A stretch of 64,000 nt of DNA from Silene latifolia. Taxonomy: Eukaryota > Streptophyta > Magnoliopsida > Caryophyllales > Caryophyllaceae. A program made the translations under genes and the position numbers. Position 1 is the first letter of the stretch, and each line of letters begins with the position of its first letter. The notes under the pieces are model-generated. The model saw only the letters and a list, made by a program, of their open reading frames with translations. It was not told where the DNA came from and searched no databases. The stretch is taken from the NCBI RefSeq assembly GCF_048544455.1, contig NC_133529.1, forward strand, positions 48,235,901 to 48,299,900. Reading direction: 5' to 3'. Positions 11,601 to 23,589 of this stretch are shown in pieces.

Positions 11601-12589
11601 TCGGCGTCTGGTATCCGCTGTTTCGTAAAAACAATCTTATAAAAGGGTTTTTAAAGTCGGTTTTTAATGTACTTTTGACGTGAATCTTACATTAATTGAT
11701 ACAAAAATAAAATACAATAAAAAAGATGGGATTTACACCCTCAGACTTACATGTTTGACGAAACGAGATTGACTAAGTTAACGTTAGTGATTGCTCGACA
11801 CGAATGTATGTACAAAGTGCCCTCATTGGAGGATTTTAGATTAATTGATTGATGTGTAGTGGTCAAATTGGTCGGTCATGCAACGTGACTGGGACTCAGA
11901 ATGATCTGAGCTTACGTGGTCGATTGATCAAGCACGTAGGCGTCGAAAGCTTAGAGCAAGGTCTAGAATGCAAAGAGAGAAGAGAAGGGCGGACACTCGC
12001 GTGAAAAATATGGAGACCGAAGGTCTCTGTTTATACCAAAAAATATGAAGAGTTTTGGAATGACACAAACTTTGGAAAGAAATCACGGAAATATTCCGTA
12101 AACAGAAAAAGAGGGCTGGAGAAGAGGCGCAGCACCTGATGCGGTCCTTCCAAGAGGCGCAGCACCTGCTGCGTCATTTCCCCAGAGGTTTCCTCCTGCG
12201 GAAGAAAGATTTCCGCGTTTCTTTTATGGAATTGCGGTAGATCTCTACTTCCTTATTCCGTAAAATATGATTTATGGATGATATTTTACCAAAAGATATA
12301 AAATTTAATTATGTAATAAATATCTGGAATATTCTAGAACATTCCGACTCGGCATTTTAAACGGTTTCTTAGAAAATGAAGCGGTTTTTGACCCGGACTC
12401 CAAATGAGCTCTAATTACTGTCAAAACGACCGTATCGGTGCGTAGATAACGACCAAGGGGTAGACACAAGTGTTTGAGCTATCACCTGACGATAAACTTA
12501 CGGACTGTCATAAATTGTTCCGTGTACCAAACATGCGGCCCAATCATCACTGGGTGGTTGGCGGAAGGTGTAGAAATTAGGTATCTACA

Positions 12590-13388
12590 AATATGTGAAT
12601 ACCGAGAACAATAATTTGGGAGTAAATAATGAAGGAATCAAAAGAATTAATATATTAAATCAGATTCTTTGAGTTTGACATGTGACGTGTTTTAATTGGT
12701 TGTATATGGAAGCCCTCATACATCTGGTGTAACTCTACCCTTTTTGTGTTTCATGGATTCATTTCTTTGTCAATTTCTTTTAAGTATTATTTCTCATTTA
12801 ATACAAGTGGAATTGCTTTATTGTGCCTTAACAAAAATTAAATCATCACAATTAGCGATCCTTAAACATGTAAACCTTTTTTTATGACCTTCCAAAAAAC
12901 ACACAAAAAAAAACACCAAACCAAAAACTTACAGGCCAAGAATTACTCATCTCTTTATTAATTTTCAATTACAACTTATTTTTCTCGAAGCAAAATATAA
13001 TAATGTAAAATGTGAACAATTAATAAGATACCAATTTAAACTATTTAAATAATAATATACTAAAAATAAAAAAGCAATATATACCATGCATGCATGCAAT
13101 TAATCACGCAGAAAACCCGCATTGCATTGCTGAACGAACAGCCTTGCAATACACGGCTCGATACTAATCCCCCTTATACTAAAACAATAAGAGTTTACTA
13201 AAATTTTCTCGCCTAAATGAATTAGGAAAATGAGATGGCGCCACCCGATGATGGTGAAATTCGGCGCCACCGGGAATATAATTGTAAATAACTTTGCTAA
13301 TTTCAGTTCCCTCTTAAAAAAAATGAATTTCAAATCATTTATTAATAAGGGGTAGTTTAGGAATAGAAATACATCCTTTCAATAAAAC
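12590..13388. other. AT-rich noncoding interval
   Basis: No gene recognised. It holds A/T-rich sequence and, at 13216-13270, a short duplicated GGCGCCAC block (GGCGCCACCC ... GGCGCCACCG). A related GGTGGCGCCGAAATTC occurs near 30534, so this may be a fragment of another dispersed repeat. Confidence 0.4.
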
Positions 13389-14246
13389 GGTGTTACTCTT
13401 TCACATACGATCTTTACTCTTTTACATACATATTTTCATAATTTTCCCAAACACTTACACCTAATTACTTTCCTAAAACCTGATCATATTTCAGTCAAAT
13501 TCTTCAATTATAAATCTTATCAAACAAGTAACTACTTCAATTTATCAGTATAATTACATTAATTTGCCAATTATTTCGCAAAATTGCATTACGCAAGTTG
13601 ATTTCTTTGTTTTATGCAAATTTGGAGTGTTGCATTTCTTCGACCATGTGATAATTGATACCAATCTATGTCCATAATCCTTGTCAATTTGATATTTCAA
13701 TCAAACTGTTATTCAAGGCTTGATTACAACAACAACAACATCAGAGCCTTAATCCCAAAATGATTTGGGGTTGGCTGACATGAATCATCCTTTAGAACCG
13801 TCTATGGGTGAACGCACACCTCAAAATACGAATAGAAAAGGATGGGAGAATAAGGAAGATGGTAAAATAAGGAAGATGGTAGTGAATCATCCTTTATTCA
13901 AGGCTTGATTATCTTGTAATTTTTTTCGATTAATTAATTTAAACATACATGGGAGAATAAGGAAGATGGTAGTGCATCGGCATCGACTGGGGCTACGTGA
14001 AGAGTGGTTCGTAGGTAGGGTCGCGACTGTGATCACCTATTAGAAAAAGCGGTTAGTGTCTCCGGTAGGTGGGTTGCTGATGATAGGGGTTAATGGTGGT
14101 CAGGTAGGGGGGAATGAAGGTGGCGGCACTGGTGGGGAATATCATGTATGAGAGACGAGGGAGGAAAGAAATTTGAAAAATGGAAGGGGTAAAATTGTAA
14201 TTTGCGTATGTAAAAGAGTAAAAACCGTATGTGAAAAAGCAATACC
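13389..14246. mobile_element. TIR element (858 bp), MULE-like non-autonomous family, carrying a SINE
   Basis: The ends are inverted repeats over more than 50 bp. The left end reads GGTGTTACTCTTTCACATAC then TTTACTCTTTTACATAC; the right end, complemented, reads GGTATTGCTTTTTCACATAC then the same TTTACTCTTTTACATAC. The interior has no transposase. I could not find a convincing target duplication here. A related element at 18064-18711 has a probable 11-bp one, which suggests a Mutator-type origin. Confidence 0.6.
13727..13893 (-). mobile_element. Au-like SINE with 18-bp target duplication
   Basis: The minus strand ends in GGGATTAAGGCT followed by a TTG-rich tail (TTGTTGTTGTTG), with TGTCAGCCAACCCCAAAT just before. 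This is the recognisable 3' end of plant Au SINEs. The body of about 167 bp is flanked by perfect 18-bp duplicates TTATTCAAGGCTTGATTA at 13709-13726 and 13894-13911, showing target-primed insertion. The pol III A and B boxes are not clear, so the 5' part is divergent. Confidence 0.8.
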
Positions 14247-15229
14247 CTAAATAAATTATCGGTGAATTATGCCAACTTATCTTCTTGACTTTCTGTAAGA
14301 AACTCTTGCCTGCTTTATCATTTTACTCTACATATTTATTTATGGACAATAATAAATATGAACTTACCCAGAACCATGAATATACCAAAAGCAAAGTTAA
14401 TGAAAACTACCTTTACAGGCAAATCTTTGTGTATAATCTATGAAAACTATATACTTACTATATATAAAAAGTATCAACCATCCTACGTATGAAACTAAAT
14501 AAATCAAAGTCTACAACATAACTAAAAGTAGGATTAATGAACAAAATCAATACTATATATTAAATCCAGAAACCAAGAGACTTCAATGTAATTAAAGAAA
14601 GTTATACAAATTAATTATACTATATAGTTTTAAATCACTAGCACTGTGTGATGGACCCGATTAAGGGATCTCAATGCAAATATTATATAGTTTGGGTTAA
14701 AATTAAATTAGATAGAAGTTTGGTAATTTTCCTAAACATTTGTAAGAGACTAAAACATGGTCAATTTCCTTAAAATAAAATAATTAATTAAAATGGTCAA
14801 TTTCAAGGAGACTAAAAGAAAGAAGACGCTTGGTAATTTTCCTAAATATTTATAGAAGACTAGAAGATGGTCAATTTCCTTAAAATAAAATAATTAATTA
14901 GTATAAACATGCACACTTATGGTATTAATTATTATCATCATAAAATTCTATATTAAATTTAAAATCTATGCAATTTTATTATACTTTATAGTTTATTAGA
15001 TGTATAGAGATGTTAATTATTTAACATACAAAAATATAATATAAGTAGGTTATAAATAATTCAAGTTAGATTCCATAATATATAATATTGCATAATTCTT
15101 TCGATTTGATTTAACGCATATATGTAATATATTTATATAAATATATAATCCTCTTAAAATTGCATGCCTAAGTAGTAAAAGTAATTTCGTCAGTAAAGAA
15201 AAAAATTGTAGTAACATTGGATATAGTTA
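14247..15229. repeat. AT-rich interval with a 110-bp direct duplication
   Basis: No gene. A segment starting GGTAATTTTCCTAAA and ending TAATTAATTA occurs at 14722-14790 and again at 14832-14900. The rest is AT-rich without recognisable structure. Confidence 0.55.
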
Positions 15230-15239
15230 TATGATAGTA

Positions 15240-15535
15240 ATCACTCATTTGAATAGTAAAAGTAACAATATTATCAGCGAGATTAGTGAAAGTGGTAGAA
15301 ATAACAACGGGAGTAGTGAAATAATCAATATTAATAAGACAATAGTGAAAGTAACAATAATTACGGTGGGAGTAGTGAAATTATCAATATTAATGCGGCA
15401 GTAGTGACAGTAACAATAATTACGGCGGAAGTAGTGAAAGTAACAATGATTACGGGAAAGTAGTGAAATGTTATTACTATTGTTTCATTAATAAGAGTCA
15501 AATATTAATAGCGGGAGTAGTGAATTTGTCTCAAA
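15240..15535. repeat. Degenerate minisatellite
   Basis: Repeated units of about 30-60 bp built from AGTAGTGAAA, GTAACAATAATTACGG and CGGGAGTAGTGAAA. Around eight units are visible. It ends about 125 bp before a Helitron-type 3' hairpin, and internal minisatellites near the 3' end are common in plant Helitrons. Confidence 0.6.
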
Positions 15536-15657
15536 ATTTATTTCATCGTAATTTTAAGATATGTCATAGAAAAATATATTATTAATAAATTTATGGGTTA
15601 TGCAACTTAGGTAATTTTATTTAATGAAAAAAAAAAATTTAATGGTAAGTAGAGGTA

Positions 15658-15686
15658 GCCCGGGCGAAGCCGGGCACCAATACTAG
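15658..15686 (+). mobile_element. Helitron 3' terminus (plus strand)
   Basis: A GC-rich hairpin GCCCGGGCGAAGCCGGGC, then a short AT spacer and CTAG followed by T. This is the canonical Helitron end. The 5' TC terminus was not identified; the element probably includes the minisatellite just upstream. Confidence 0.5.
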
Positions 15687-15758
15687 TGTTAAACAAAACT
15701 GAAAACATTGTATCAAATTTTCATTGAAGTTGTTCAGGAGTATACTTGCTTATATAAA

Positions 15759-15930
15759 ACTTCTTATGTTTTTAGTTGATCAATTTTGTTAAATTTTCAC
15801 TTTTTATTTTTGCTTGTTGAATTCTTGAAGATCTATATACCAAAGAACTTCTTATGTTTTTCGTTGATCAATTTTGTTGAATTCTCACTTTTTATTTTTG
15901 TTTGTTGAATTCTTGAAGATCTATATACGA
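15759..15930. repeat. Tandem duplication, 88-bp period
   Basis: Two near-identical copies containing ACTTCTTATGTTTTT, GTTGATCAATTTTGTT and TTGAATTCTTGAAGATC, at 15759-15845 and 15847-15930. Noncoding. Confidence 0.7.
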
Positions 15931-16082
15931 AAGTTAACGATTACATGAAAGGGTCAAAGATCAGGTAAATCATAGATATATCTTTATTTTAGTTGGGATT
16001 TTACTTCTAACTCGAGAAATAGTATATTACAGTTACAAGTTTGGCGCAAAATCGAAAATTAAGTTTTGTTTTATCTATTTTA

Positions 16083-16112
16083 CTAGTTTAGGACCCATGC
16101 AAAGTTGCACAG
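16083..16112 (-). mobile_element. Helitron-like 3' terminus (minus strand)
   Basis: On the minus strand CCTGTGCAACTTTGCATGGG is followed by TCCTAAACTAG, a weak hairpin plus CTAG. It would be the 3' end of a Helitron lying to the right. The stem has mismatches and no 5' end was found. Confidence 0.35.
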
Positions 16113-17054
16113 GTATATGTAAAAGAATTTTCAAAGAAATAAATTAATAATGTGAAGCTTTGTGTCTAACATCGTATTTAGCCATTTACATTATCAATTT
16201 AGATATTAATTTCATTCACAAATTGTTATATAAGACCACTTTATGTGTAAGACAAGTTCAATTACAAAAAGCCCAATAAAATTATTTGATAAATTAGTTA
16301 AAAATATTTTATTTTGGTAACCTAATGTTTTATATTGATAACTTACTGATTTAAATGTGTTAGTATTACACATAAGATATCGAGTTATTAAAATAAAATT
16401 AAAATACAAATATAATCTAATAATAAGTTTGGGCTATTCTTCTATTGGGCTAGTCCTATGCTATAGGACGGTCCTATAGGAGAGTTGTTGTATACTAAGA
16501 GACCGTCTCATACAACAATTTGTGTTTGTGATGACATCCCAGCCCAACATGAAAAAAGGAAAATTGCTAATTCAAAGTTGTGATTATAATTTACATCTTT
16601 TAGAAAGGTATGTAATGGTTTCTCAAACATGATATACACATCTTAGGATCAATAGGAATCCTCTCTATTTCCTAAAAGAAATTGAGGGTGCATTTCTTTT
16701 TAATGCTCAAGAATTCATTTGGGGTCAAGATGGTGAGGCCTAAAACAATATTGTTGCATTATCTACTCATATTGTCACTATAAATTGTAGGACCACTTCG
16801 GTAATTCCTTGGAATCAATTCTTTGTAGTTTCGCCTATTGGTTAAGTAATTGTTGATACCTGATATGAAAGACCAAAAAATTTCTAGTGGAAGCGATAAA
16901 TAATTTTTATACCCCGTATAAAACAATACTCAAGAACATAATGTGGTAAACACATACCAATAAAGAGACATCATTCCATAATCTCGTGATAAATTACAGA
17001 TGGAATGACCCATCTAGTTAAAAATTATTGGGTGAAATTAAGGGAGCATTGTTG
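16113..17054. other. AT-rich noncoding interval
   Basis: No gene. Near 16460-16480 there is a short palindrome (CTATAGGACGGTCCTATAG), followed by GAGACCGTCTCATAC at 16500. A similar AGACGGTCTCATACG occurs near 29548, so these are probably fragments of a dispersed repeat. Confidence 0.35.
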
Positions 17055-17270
17055 TGTTAGAGTATAAAACCGATTTTGGAACTCCAACCATCAGCTTAAG
17101 CAACCGCTTTTGGTTGAGAGGGTTTCTTGAAATGGTATCAGATCCAGTGTGACAAAAGGTCACGGATGCAAATCCCACCCCACTCAATTTTAAAGTGGAA
17201 TATTAGCACCAAGTATGGGAGAGGCCTGCAGTTACATCCACACTTCAAGCCGATTAATAGAAGTCAAGAA
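17055..17270 (+). mobile_element. 5' fragment of a TRIM-like short LTR element
   Basis: A short LTR-like segment starts TGTTAGAGTATAAAACC and contains CAACCATCAGCTTAAG and TTGGTTGAGAGGGTTTC. It is followed at 17133-17145 by TGGTATCAGATCC, which matches the initiator-tRNA-Met PBS except at one base. Downstream text (TTTTAAAGTGGAATATT, GGCCTGCAGTTACATCC) resembles TRIM interiors. No second LTR was found. Confidence 0.45.
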
Positions 17271-18052
17271 GTCAATAATGCATATTTTAAATTAAGAATC
17301 AAACGAAAATTAAAAGGCGCTAACCGTATTTAAGGCCCCGTTGATTCATACATCAAGAACTCTTAAACCTTATTTTAATACCCTGCAAAACAATTACATA
17401 AAATTGGGCAGAAACTTAGGCATCAAATTCATCAAAGGTCATAAATCAACAAATTAAAAGTCATCTTGCAATTAAAATATATGCACCGAAAAAGAAAATG
17501 AGTAAATCTTATCTTTATTAATTCAGATGACAATACTCAATCCAGGGTGTGCCACGTCATTAATTTAGCTTTTTTTTTAAATACATGTTGTGGTGGAACC
17601 CGTTAGTGTGCAATGTATTTATTTCTTCAGAATTCCGGCTATACAAACATGCGACAAATTCCGTCTTAGAACAAATACTATGAAATAATACTATGAAATA
17701 ATTTTATACATTCCGAATCAATGAAATTAATGGCATATAAGCGGAATGAATTACAAATCGTAATAAATGAAACTAATTACAAATAAATGAATTACATAAT
17801 TTTTTTTAAAAAAATTAAATAATAATAAAATTACATAATTACGAGAAGGAATTACATTTAATTACGGGATTGAATTACATATAATGCGAATATATTACAT
17901 GCATAATTTTTAAAAACTAGATAGTACGATATATTTTTTTTAAAAAAATATCCTTTGTTATTTCCTCTTAAACCATTGCATGTGAACACGTATTTATAAC
18001 AAGTTTAAACATTAATTATGTAGATCGCTGATTTAGACCAACTAGATAAGTA
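17271..18052. other. AT-rich noncoding interval
   Basis: No gene or clear repeat family recognised. It contains repeats of GAATTACATAAT / TACAAATAAATGAATTAC near 17740-17900 that look like simple diverged sequence. Confidence 0.35.
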
Positions 18053-18063
18053 CAATAGAAACG

Positions 18064-18711
18064 TAGTTGCTCATTCATGAACGAGTTTACTCTTTCATGT
18101 ACTTTTTTTCAATTTTTTTCCATAGTATGCCCTTGCATTCTCTCCCATAAAAAACTCTCTAATTCTCTCCCAAAAAATTATCTCTCTAATTCTCTCCCTC
18201 ACTCACGATATTAATCAAATCCGTCAATTTACACAATTATGGATGCTAATTCTCATATCAATCAATTAACAATTCTAATTTTTAATTTTTTTATTAATTA
18301 TATTATATCAAATTAAGGAATTGATTTAAACTAATTAAATTAGTGTTTGTTTAAACCGTCGCCGGCATTGGATAGAGGCAAGGCGTTCGTCGGCTGTTGT
18401 GTCGGTGATGCTGGTGATGGCAGGGTAGGGGTAGAGAGATCCGTCACAATCAAATTATGGTAGGGGGTGTTACTGTTCATGGTTGTAGACGAAGTACATG
18501 ATGAACACATACTCCATTACTGGTTCTCTACTTATTTGAGTTCTTCATTTTCTTTTCTTTTTCTTTTTTTTTGTTGGTTAAAGGTTTTGTATTTTTTTTG
18601 CTATTTTAGTAATTTTAATTATTTTCTTTATTGAATATAGAGAGAGTTGAAAATTTGGGAGTTGAAATAAAGGGGTAAAATGGTCATTTCCGTCCATGAA
18701 TGAACACCACC
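18064..18711. mobile_element. TIR element (648 bp), relative of the one at 13389
   Basis: The left end reads TAGTTGCTCATTCATGAACG and then TTTACTCTTTCATGTAC. The right end, complemented, reads GTGGTGTTCATTCATGGACG. The flanks carry CAATAGAAACG (18053-18063) and CAATAGAAATG (18712-18722), an 11-bp duplication with one mismatch, in the range of Mutator-type insertions. The sub-terminal GGGGTAAAATGGTCATTTC matches the same place in the 13389 element. No coding capacity. Confidence 0.6.
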
Positions 18712-18778
18712 CAATAGAAATGCAAAAAAAAAAAAAAAAAAATACATCCAAAAACATTAATACCGGCCCAAATACATA

Positions 18779-18809
18779 CCCGTACAATTTTGCACGGGTT
18801 TAAAACAAG
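18779..18809 (+). mobile_element. Helitron 3' end remnant
   Basis: CCCGTACAATTTTGCACGGG followed by TTTAAAACAAG. This is the same hairpin as at 30484, 51223 and 55494, but with one stem mismatch and CTAG changed to CAAG, so probably an old or mutated end. Confidence 0.45.
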
Positions 18810-19353
18810 TAACTCTTAAAATCTGCATAATTTAGCATGGTTTTAGTAAGAAATATCGTTACCGCTATCCCCTCCTCATTCTCCTCCTCCAAATACTCAA
18901 TCCAAATAATAGGTAAATTTTTTTCTTCAATAAAGAAGCTAATGATTCCATAACAAAAAATTGAATTATCGGGAATTACCAAGCCACCAACTATACTAAA
19001 TCATGTGGTAGTATCCCTTAAGACAAATGTTTTTGTCTTAACATTGAAACAGGTCAGATATTATTCCACTTGTGCGTATAAGACAAATTTGTTTCTTTTC
19101 TCTATGTAATTTCTTTTGTTTTATTCATACTACTTCACCCTTAAAACGGATATACCCATCTTAAATGAAATTTTGTGATCAACAATACTATATTTAGTGG
19201 AACCAACTATTAACAGCAATAATTACTATGAGACTAAAGCCAAATTAATGAGATAAAGTAGTATACAAAGATTACAAACCGTGTACAAAATATGAGACCG
19301 TAGAGCATAGCGCAAGTATACAAAGTACACAACTAAGTCTAGCTAAGTTGATA
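18810..19353. other. AT-rich interval with a possible MITE remnant
   Basis: No gene. Around 19013-19170 are TAAGACAAAT, TTTTGTCTTA and ACGGATATACCCATCTTAA blocks that resemble the TAAGACAAA / GGATATATCCGTC MITE family at 29835, 31168 and 53848. The ends are too diverged to set. Confidence 0.3.
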
Positions 19354-19368
19354 AACTTTTAGGAGTTT

Positions 19369-19391
19369 TTTTTTTTTTTTTTTTTTTTTTT
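19369..19391 (-). other. LINE poly(A) tail
   Basis: An uninterrupted T run on the plus strand, that is poly(A) on the element's strand. The first three Ts of the run (19366-19368) belong to the target duplication. It directly follows the end of the ORF2 3' UTR. Confidence 0.9.
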
Positions 19392-19417
19392 GGCAGCAAT
19401 ACATAAAGGTTCACAAA

Positions 19418-22400
19418 CTACGTCCCTCTCATGGCCCTCTTGGCAAGGTCATGAGCGGTCCTATTAAAGCATCTAGGAATAAAAGAAAAACTTAAACAAT
19501 GGAACATTGGAAACAAAACACCCATATCCTCTAGAATCCCCTTAACAAGGTGATGCATCAGTTCCCTTCCAGTTATTTGGAGCAGTAACTTGAGACAATC
19601 CGTTGATACATCTAAGTGTCGAATCCCTTGGTCCCTTGCCCAAATCAAGGCATCCTTCAGCCCAATAGCTTCAGCCTGCATCGCGGATTGCGCCTTTATT
19701 TTGATACCTCTATGAAAAAGAGTGGTCCCATCTGCCGCAATTGCCACCCATCCAATGGCGGCCTCCTTAACCGACTTCCACCCCGCATCAACCATAACCT
19801 TTATGGTGGCACAAGAGGATGCCGCACCAACCACATAAAAGGGGTGACCATCCCTCGGTTCCATGGGTTCCATGGGCGAATAAGTCAAACTGACCCCAAC
19901 TTCCTTATCCACACCCCGTACCTTATCCCCCTCTTCCCACGCCTTTAACACCACATCCACTGCACTTCGCCATATACCATAGAACATTTGAGGATGAAAA
20001 GTAGCTTCCTGAAACACCACCCTATTTCGAACTACCCATAAGCACCACAAGGTTCCCAAAAATTTAATCAGTCTAGGAATTGCACCCTCCAACTTACCCA
20101 GAAAAGACATCCAATTAACAATCCAATCTCCAATATCCATAGACGGTGCGCAATTAACCCGTATGCCCAAATCCAAAGAAGCCCAAATACGTTGAGCGAC
20201 ACTACAGTCCCTAAAAAGGTGTTCTTCTCTGGATTCCATTCTCCCATCGTCGGCCGCACACATCTTACAGCTTGTGTCAGCCTGGAAACCCCGCTTAGCA
20301 AGGCTCAACCCCACAGGAAGGGAATCAGAAATAAGCCGCCATAGGAACACTTTCCATTTCTGTGGAGCTTTGAGTTTCCACAAGACCTTGTGACAAAATC
20401 TACCACTCGTAGCACTCAAACGTGTCTTATCCTTATTGCTTGCATGCTTTTCCATGAACTGAGAAAAAGCAACTCCATACCCACTTTTCACCGAGTACTC
20501 ACCGTTAGTTGTGCGCGTCCAGTAGATGCAATCATGGGCTTGTGACGGACAAACTGGCATTGCCATAATATGGTCCACCACTCCCTTGTGGAAAAGATAC
20601 CTGATCCGTTGCTCATCCCATTCTCCATTCACTTGATGAATATCACTAATCGTTAGGTCTTTTAAATCAACATTCTCCGGTTGTAGTGCCTCAGCACTCG
20701 GTTCCGGCATCTCACCATTAACCCAACGAGTGGTCCACACATTAAGATTGGAGTTTATTCCTGGTTTCCAAGCAACACTTTTAACTAACAACTCCATTCC
20801 ATACCTCACACTTCTCATTCCCCATGACACATTCCCCATCCTTTTATATTCCAAGTTACTATTCATTCCTTTCCTTCCAAAAAGTTTTGCTCTAAACACC
20901 TTACAAAACAAGGACTCCTGTCCCGACACAATTCTCCAAGCCTGCTTAGCTAGTAAGGCCTGATTCAAACACTCAATATTTCGTATACCAAGACCTCCCG
21001 CACTTTTAGGCAAACTCAGAAAATTCCTACTACACCAGTGAGTACCCTTACCTGATTTACATCCCGCCCACCAAAAATGCGATAACAAAGAATTAATCTT
21101 GTTAGTCACACTTACCGGTATCTTAAACACCGATAGAAAGTAATTTGAGAGATTTGATAGAACCGATGAAATCAGAGTAAGCCTACCAGCCGATGATAAG
21201 AAAATGCCATTCCACGAAGAAATCCTCTTCATCACACAATCAGTCAGTGCCATGAATAAATCCCGCTTTGACCCTTGAAATTCAGTTGGGATTCCCAGAT
21301 ATTTACCAATTCCCTTATTGTTCCCAATATTAAAGACCTTAAGGCACACCTGGACCTGTCTTAATCTCATACTTGGACTAAATTGGACCCCTGACTTAGC
21401 ATCATTAATCCTTTGACCCGATGCTCTACAGTAAGCATCCAAGATCATTTTCAACTGTTTTGCAGAATCACCCATATCCTGGAGAAAGAACACAGCATCA
21501 TCCGCAAAGAAAAGATGAGTCAAGGGAGTCACTTCCTTACATAGCGGGATGCCCTTGAGAACCCCACGATTCTGAGCTTGAACAACCATCCCCGATAAAA
21601 CTTCCATACACAGAATAAATAAGTAAGGGGATATCGGATCTCCCTGCCTAAGACCACATTTTGGTGAAAATGAGTTAAGAGGCGATCCATTCAGCAAGAT
21701 CTCATACGAAACCGTCATAACACAATTCATGATCAAGTTCATAATCCTTTATGGAAAACCAAACTTACGCAAGACCTTAGCTAAAAAACTCCAACGAATT
21801 CTATCATAAGCTTTGCTCATATCAGCCTTAAAAGCGAAACACCCATATTTTCCACTCTTATGTCTATTAATTTCATGAATCGCCTCATGAGCCAGTAGAA
21901 CATTATCACTAATTAGCCTTCCCGGTATAAAAGCATTTTGAAACTCACCAGTCAGAGAACTCATAACCCGGGCAATCCGATTTGCAACACACTTAGATAT
22001 AATTCGCATAAAAACATTACAGAGGCTAATAGGACGATAGTCATGAACTGCCTCCGGATTTCCGGTCTTGGGGATAAGTGCAATAAACGTTCGATTAGCT
22101 TCTCGTAAAACACGGCCTGAATTTAAAACAGATAGAGCCGCCTTGATAAAATCCTTCTTGATAAAACCCCAACATTTCTGAAAGAACAGTGCCGGGATAC
22201 CATCAGGTCCCGGAGATTTCAAGGGGCCCATTTGAAAGACTGCTGCCCGAACCTCCTTAGCCGTAAAAGGCCTTGCCAGCCTATCAGCATCATCACCAGT
22301 CAAGCTCTTAGAAACACCCCTAAAGATCACTTCATCCATTTCAACACTCCCTGGTTCATCCATCAACCCATTTGCCCCATATAACTCCATGAAGTATCGC

Positions 22401-23589
22401 TGGAACATATTGCCTACCATACTTGAATCATACGTCCACTCCCCATCCTCCCCTTTTATTCCATAAATAAAATTCCTTCCTGCTCTCCCTTTAACCCAAT
22501 TAAAAAAGTACTTAGTACAGGTATCCCCATCAATAGCCCAACGAATTTTAGTCCTTTGTTTCCAAAACATGTCAGCAGCACGAGCAAAAGCCTTGACTTC
22601 CTCATCAACTTTAGAATGTTCCTCTTCCCTTCCCTCACGTATTGCTAATTCCATGCCTTTTTCAAGCCGATCATCAAAATCCTCCCATTTCCCTCTCCAT
22701 TCTTGTCTTTTATCTAGAGTCCAGGTTTTCACCCTATACTTAACCAAAGCTAGTTTCCTTGTAACTTGAAAAGACGGAGATCCCATGAACCTTGTCGACC
22801 ACGCCTTTTGAACCTTCTTTATACATTCTTCATGTTCTAGAGCCCACGAATCTAACTTATAAGGCCTACGGGACCCATTACCAATAAGATTAAAGTCCAA
22901 CTCGATTGGTGCATGATCAGAAATCTGAATTGGGTAATGTTTCAGTCCCGTATGCGGAAAGAAAGTGAACCAATCTTTTGATGCCATAGCTTTATCTAAC
23001 CTTTCATATACACGATCCTGACCTTTCCGATTATTACACCATGTAAATTGAGGTCCCTTAAAAGGAATATCCACTAACTCATTTCTAATACGCCACTTAT
23101 TAAACATAGCCGCCCCATGTATCGAAGTAAGCTTCAATGTCCACTTATCAGAAGTGAACTCCACTTGATTAAAATCTCCAATAATTAAAAACGGAAATTG
23201 AAAGGACGATATTCGACATTCTAAATCACTCAACACCGATGCCCTCATAGAAGAACTAGGTGCACCATAAAAGAGAACGAGATACCATGAAAGCCCATTA
23301 TATTTTTCAACTAGGAGAACCACAAAATGCATACAAGAGAAAACATGGCGCATCTTAGCTTCCTTACGCCAACCAACCCAAAGTCCTCCTGATGCGCCTA
23401 AGGCATCCATCCCAGCAGTTTTTTCAAACCCAAAAGATCTAAATAAAGGGCTAACATTACTAACATTACATTTTGTTTCCATGATAAAAAGAAAGTCATA
23501 ATAATTATTACTAAGTAGCGCTCTAATTTTAGGAATCGTAGGGGAGAGCGCATTACTTGTCCCCTACAATTCCAGGCCAAACCCATCAT
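19418..23589 (-). pseudogene. LINE ORF2: endonuclease, reverse transcriptase, zf-RVT and RNase H
   Basis: ORF2 would nick target DNA and reverse-transcribe the LINE RNA. It opens at ATG 23589 with MMGLAWNCRG, the hallmark start of the apurinic-type endonuclease. A one-base deletion at about 23561-23564 shifts the frame, which then runs 23482-21749 with GDFNQVEF and SDHAPIELD of the endonuclease and the RT palm block KADMSKAYDR. An in-frame TAA at 21749-21751 is followed in the same frame by RT motifs GLRQGDPISPYLF and FFADDAVFFL (the FADD catalytic motif, near 21500). Next come a zinc-binding RT-associated domain (CKMC ... HLFRDC, near 20220) and a C-terminal RNase H with the D-E-D residues in VDAGWK, AEAIGL and STDCLK (residues about 652, 691 and 715 of the last segment). 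All domains are present; only these two lesions break it. Confidence 0.9.

Larger units (their letters stand above)
2404..12589 (-). repeat. 5' LTR of the Tat/Ogre-like element, split by nested insertions
   Basis: The LTR occupies 2404-3281 and resumes at 11006-12589, about 2.46 kb once the insertion and one CAACT duplicate are removed. On the plus strand it begins TGTGGACATG beside the PBS and ends GGTATCTACA, so on its own strand it runs TG...CA. Both halves contain the same short GC-rich subrepeat (AGAGGCGCAGC with a CTGCG partner), at 3241-3281, 11541-11600 and 12119-12180, which supports them being one LTR. The second LTR and the outer target duplication are outside the window, so the 12589 end rests on TG/CA logic alone. 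Confidence 0.6.

Noticed and set aside
11437..11683. Ala/Arg-rich open frames on both strands
   Set aside because: They are translations of the GAAGAGGCGCAGC subrepeat inside an LTR; no domain and no gene context.
17133..17180. tRNA-like gene (TGGTATCAGATCC ... GGATGCAAATCCCACC)
   Set aside because: It cannot be folded by eye into a cloverleaf; the pattern is a retroelement PBS region.
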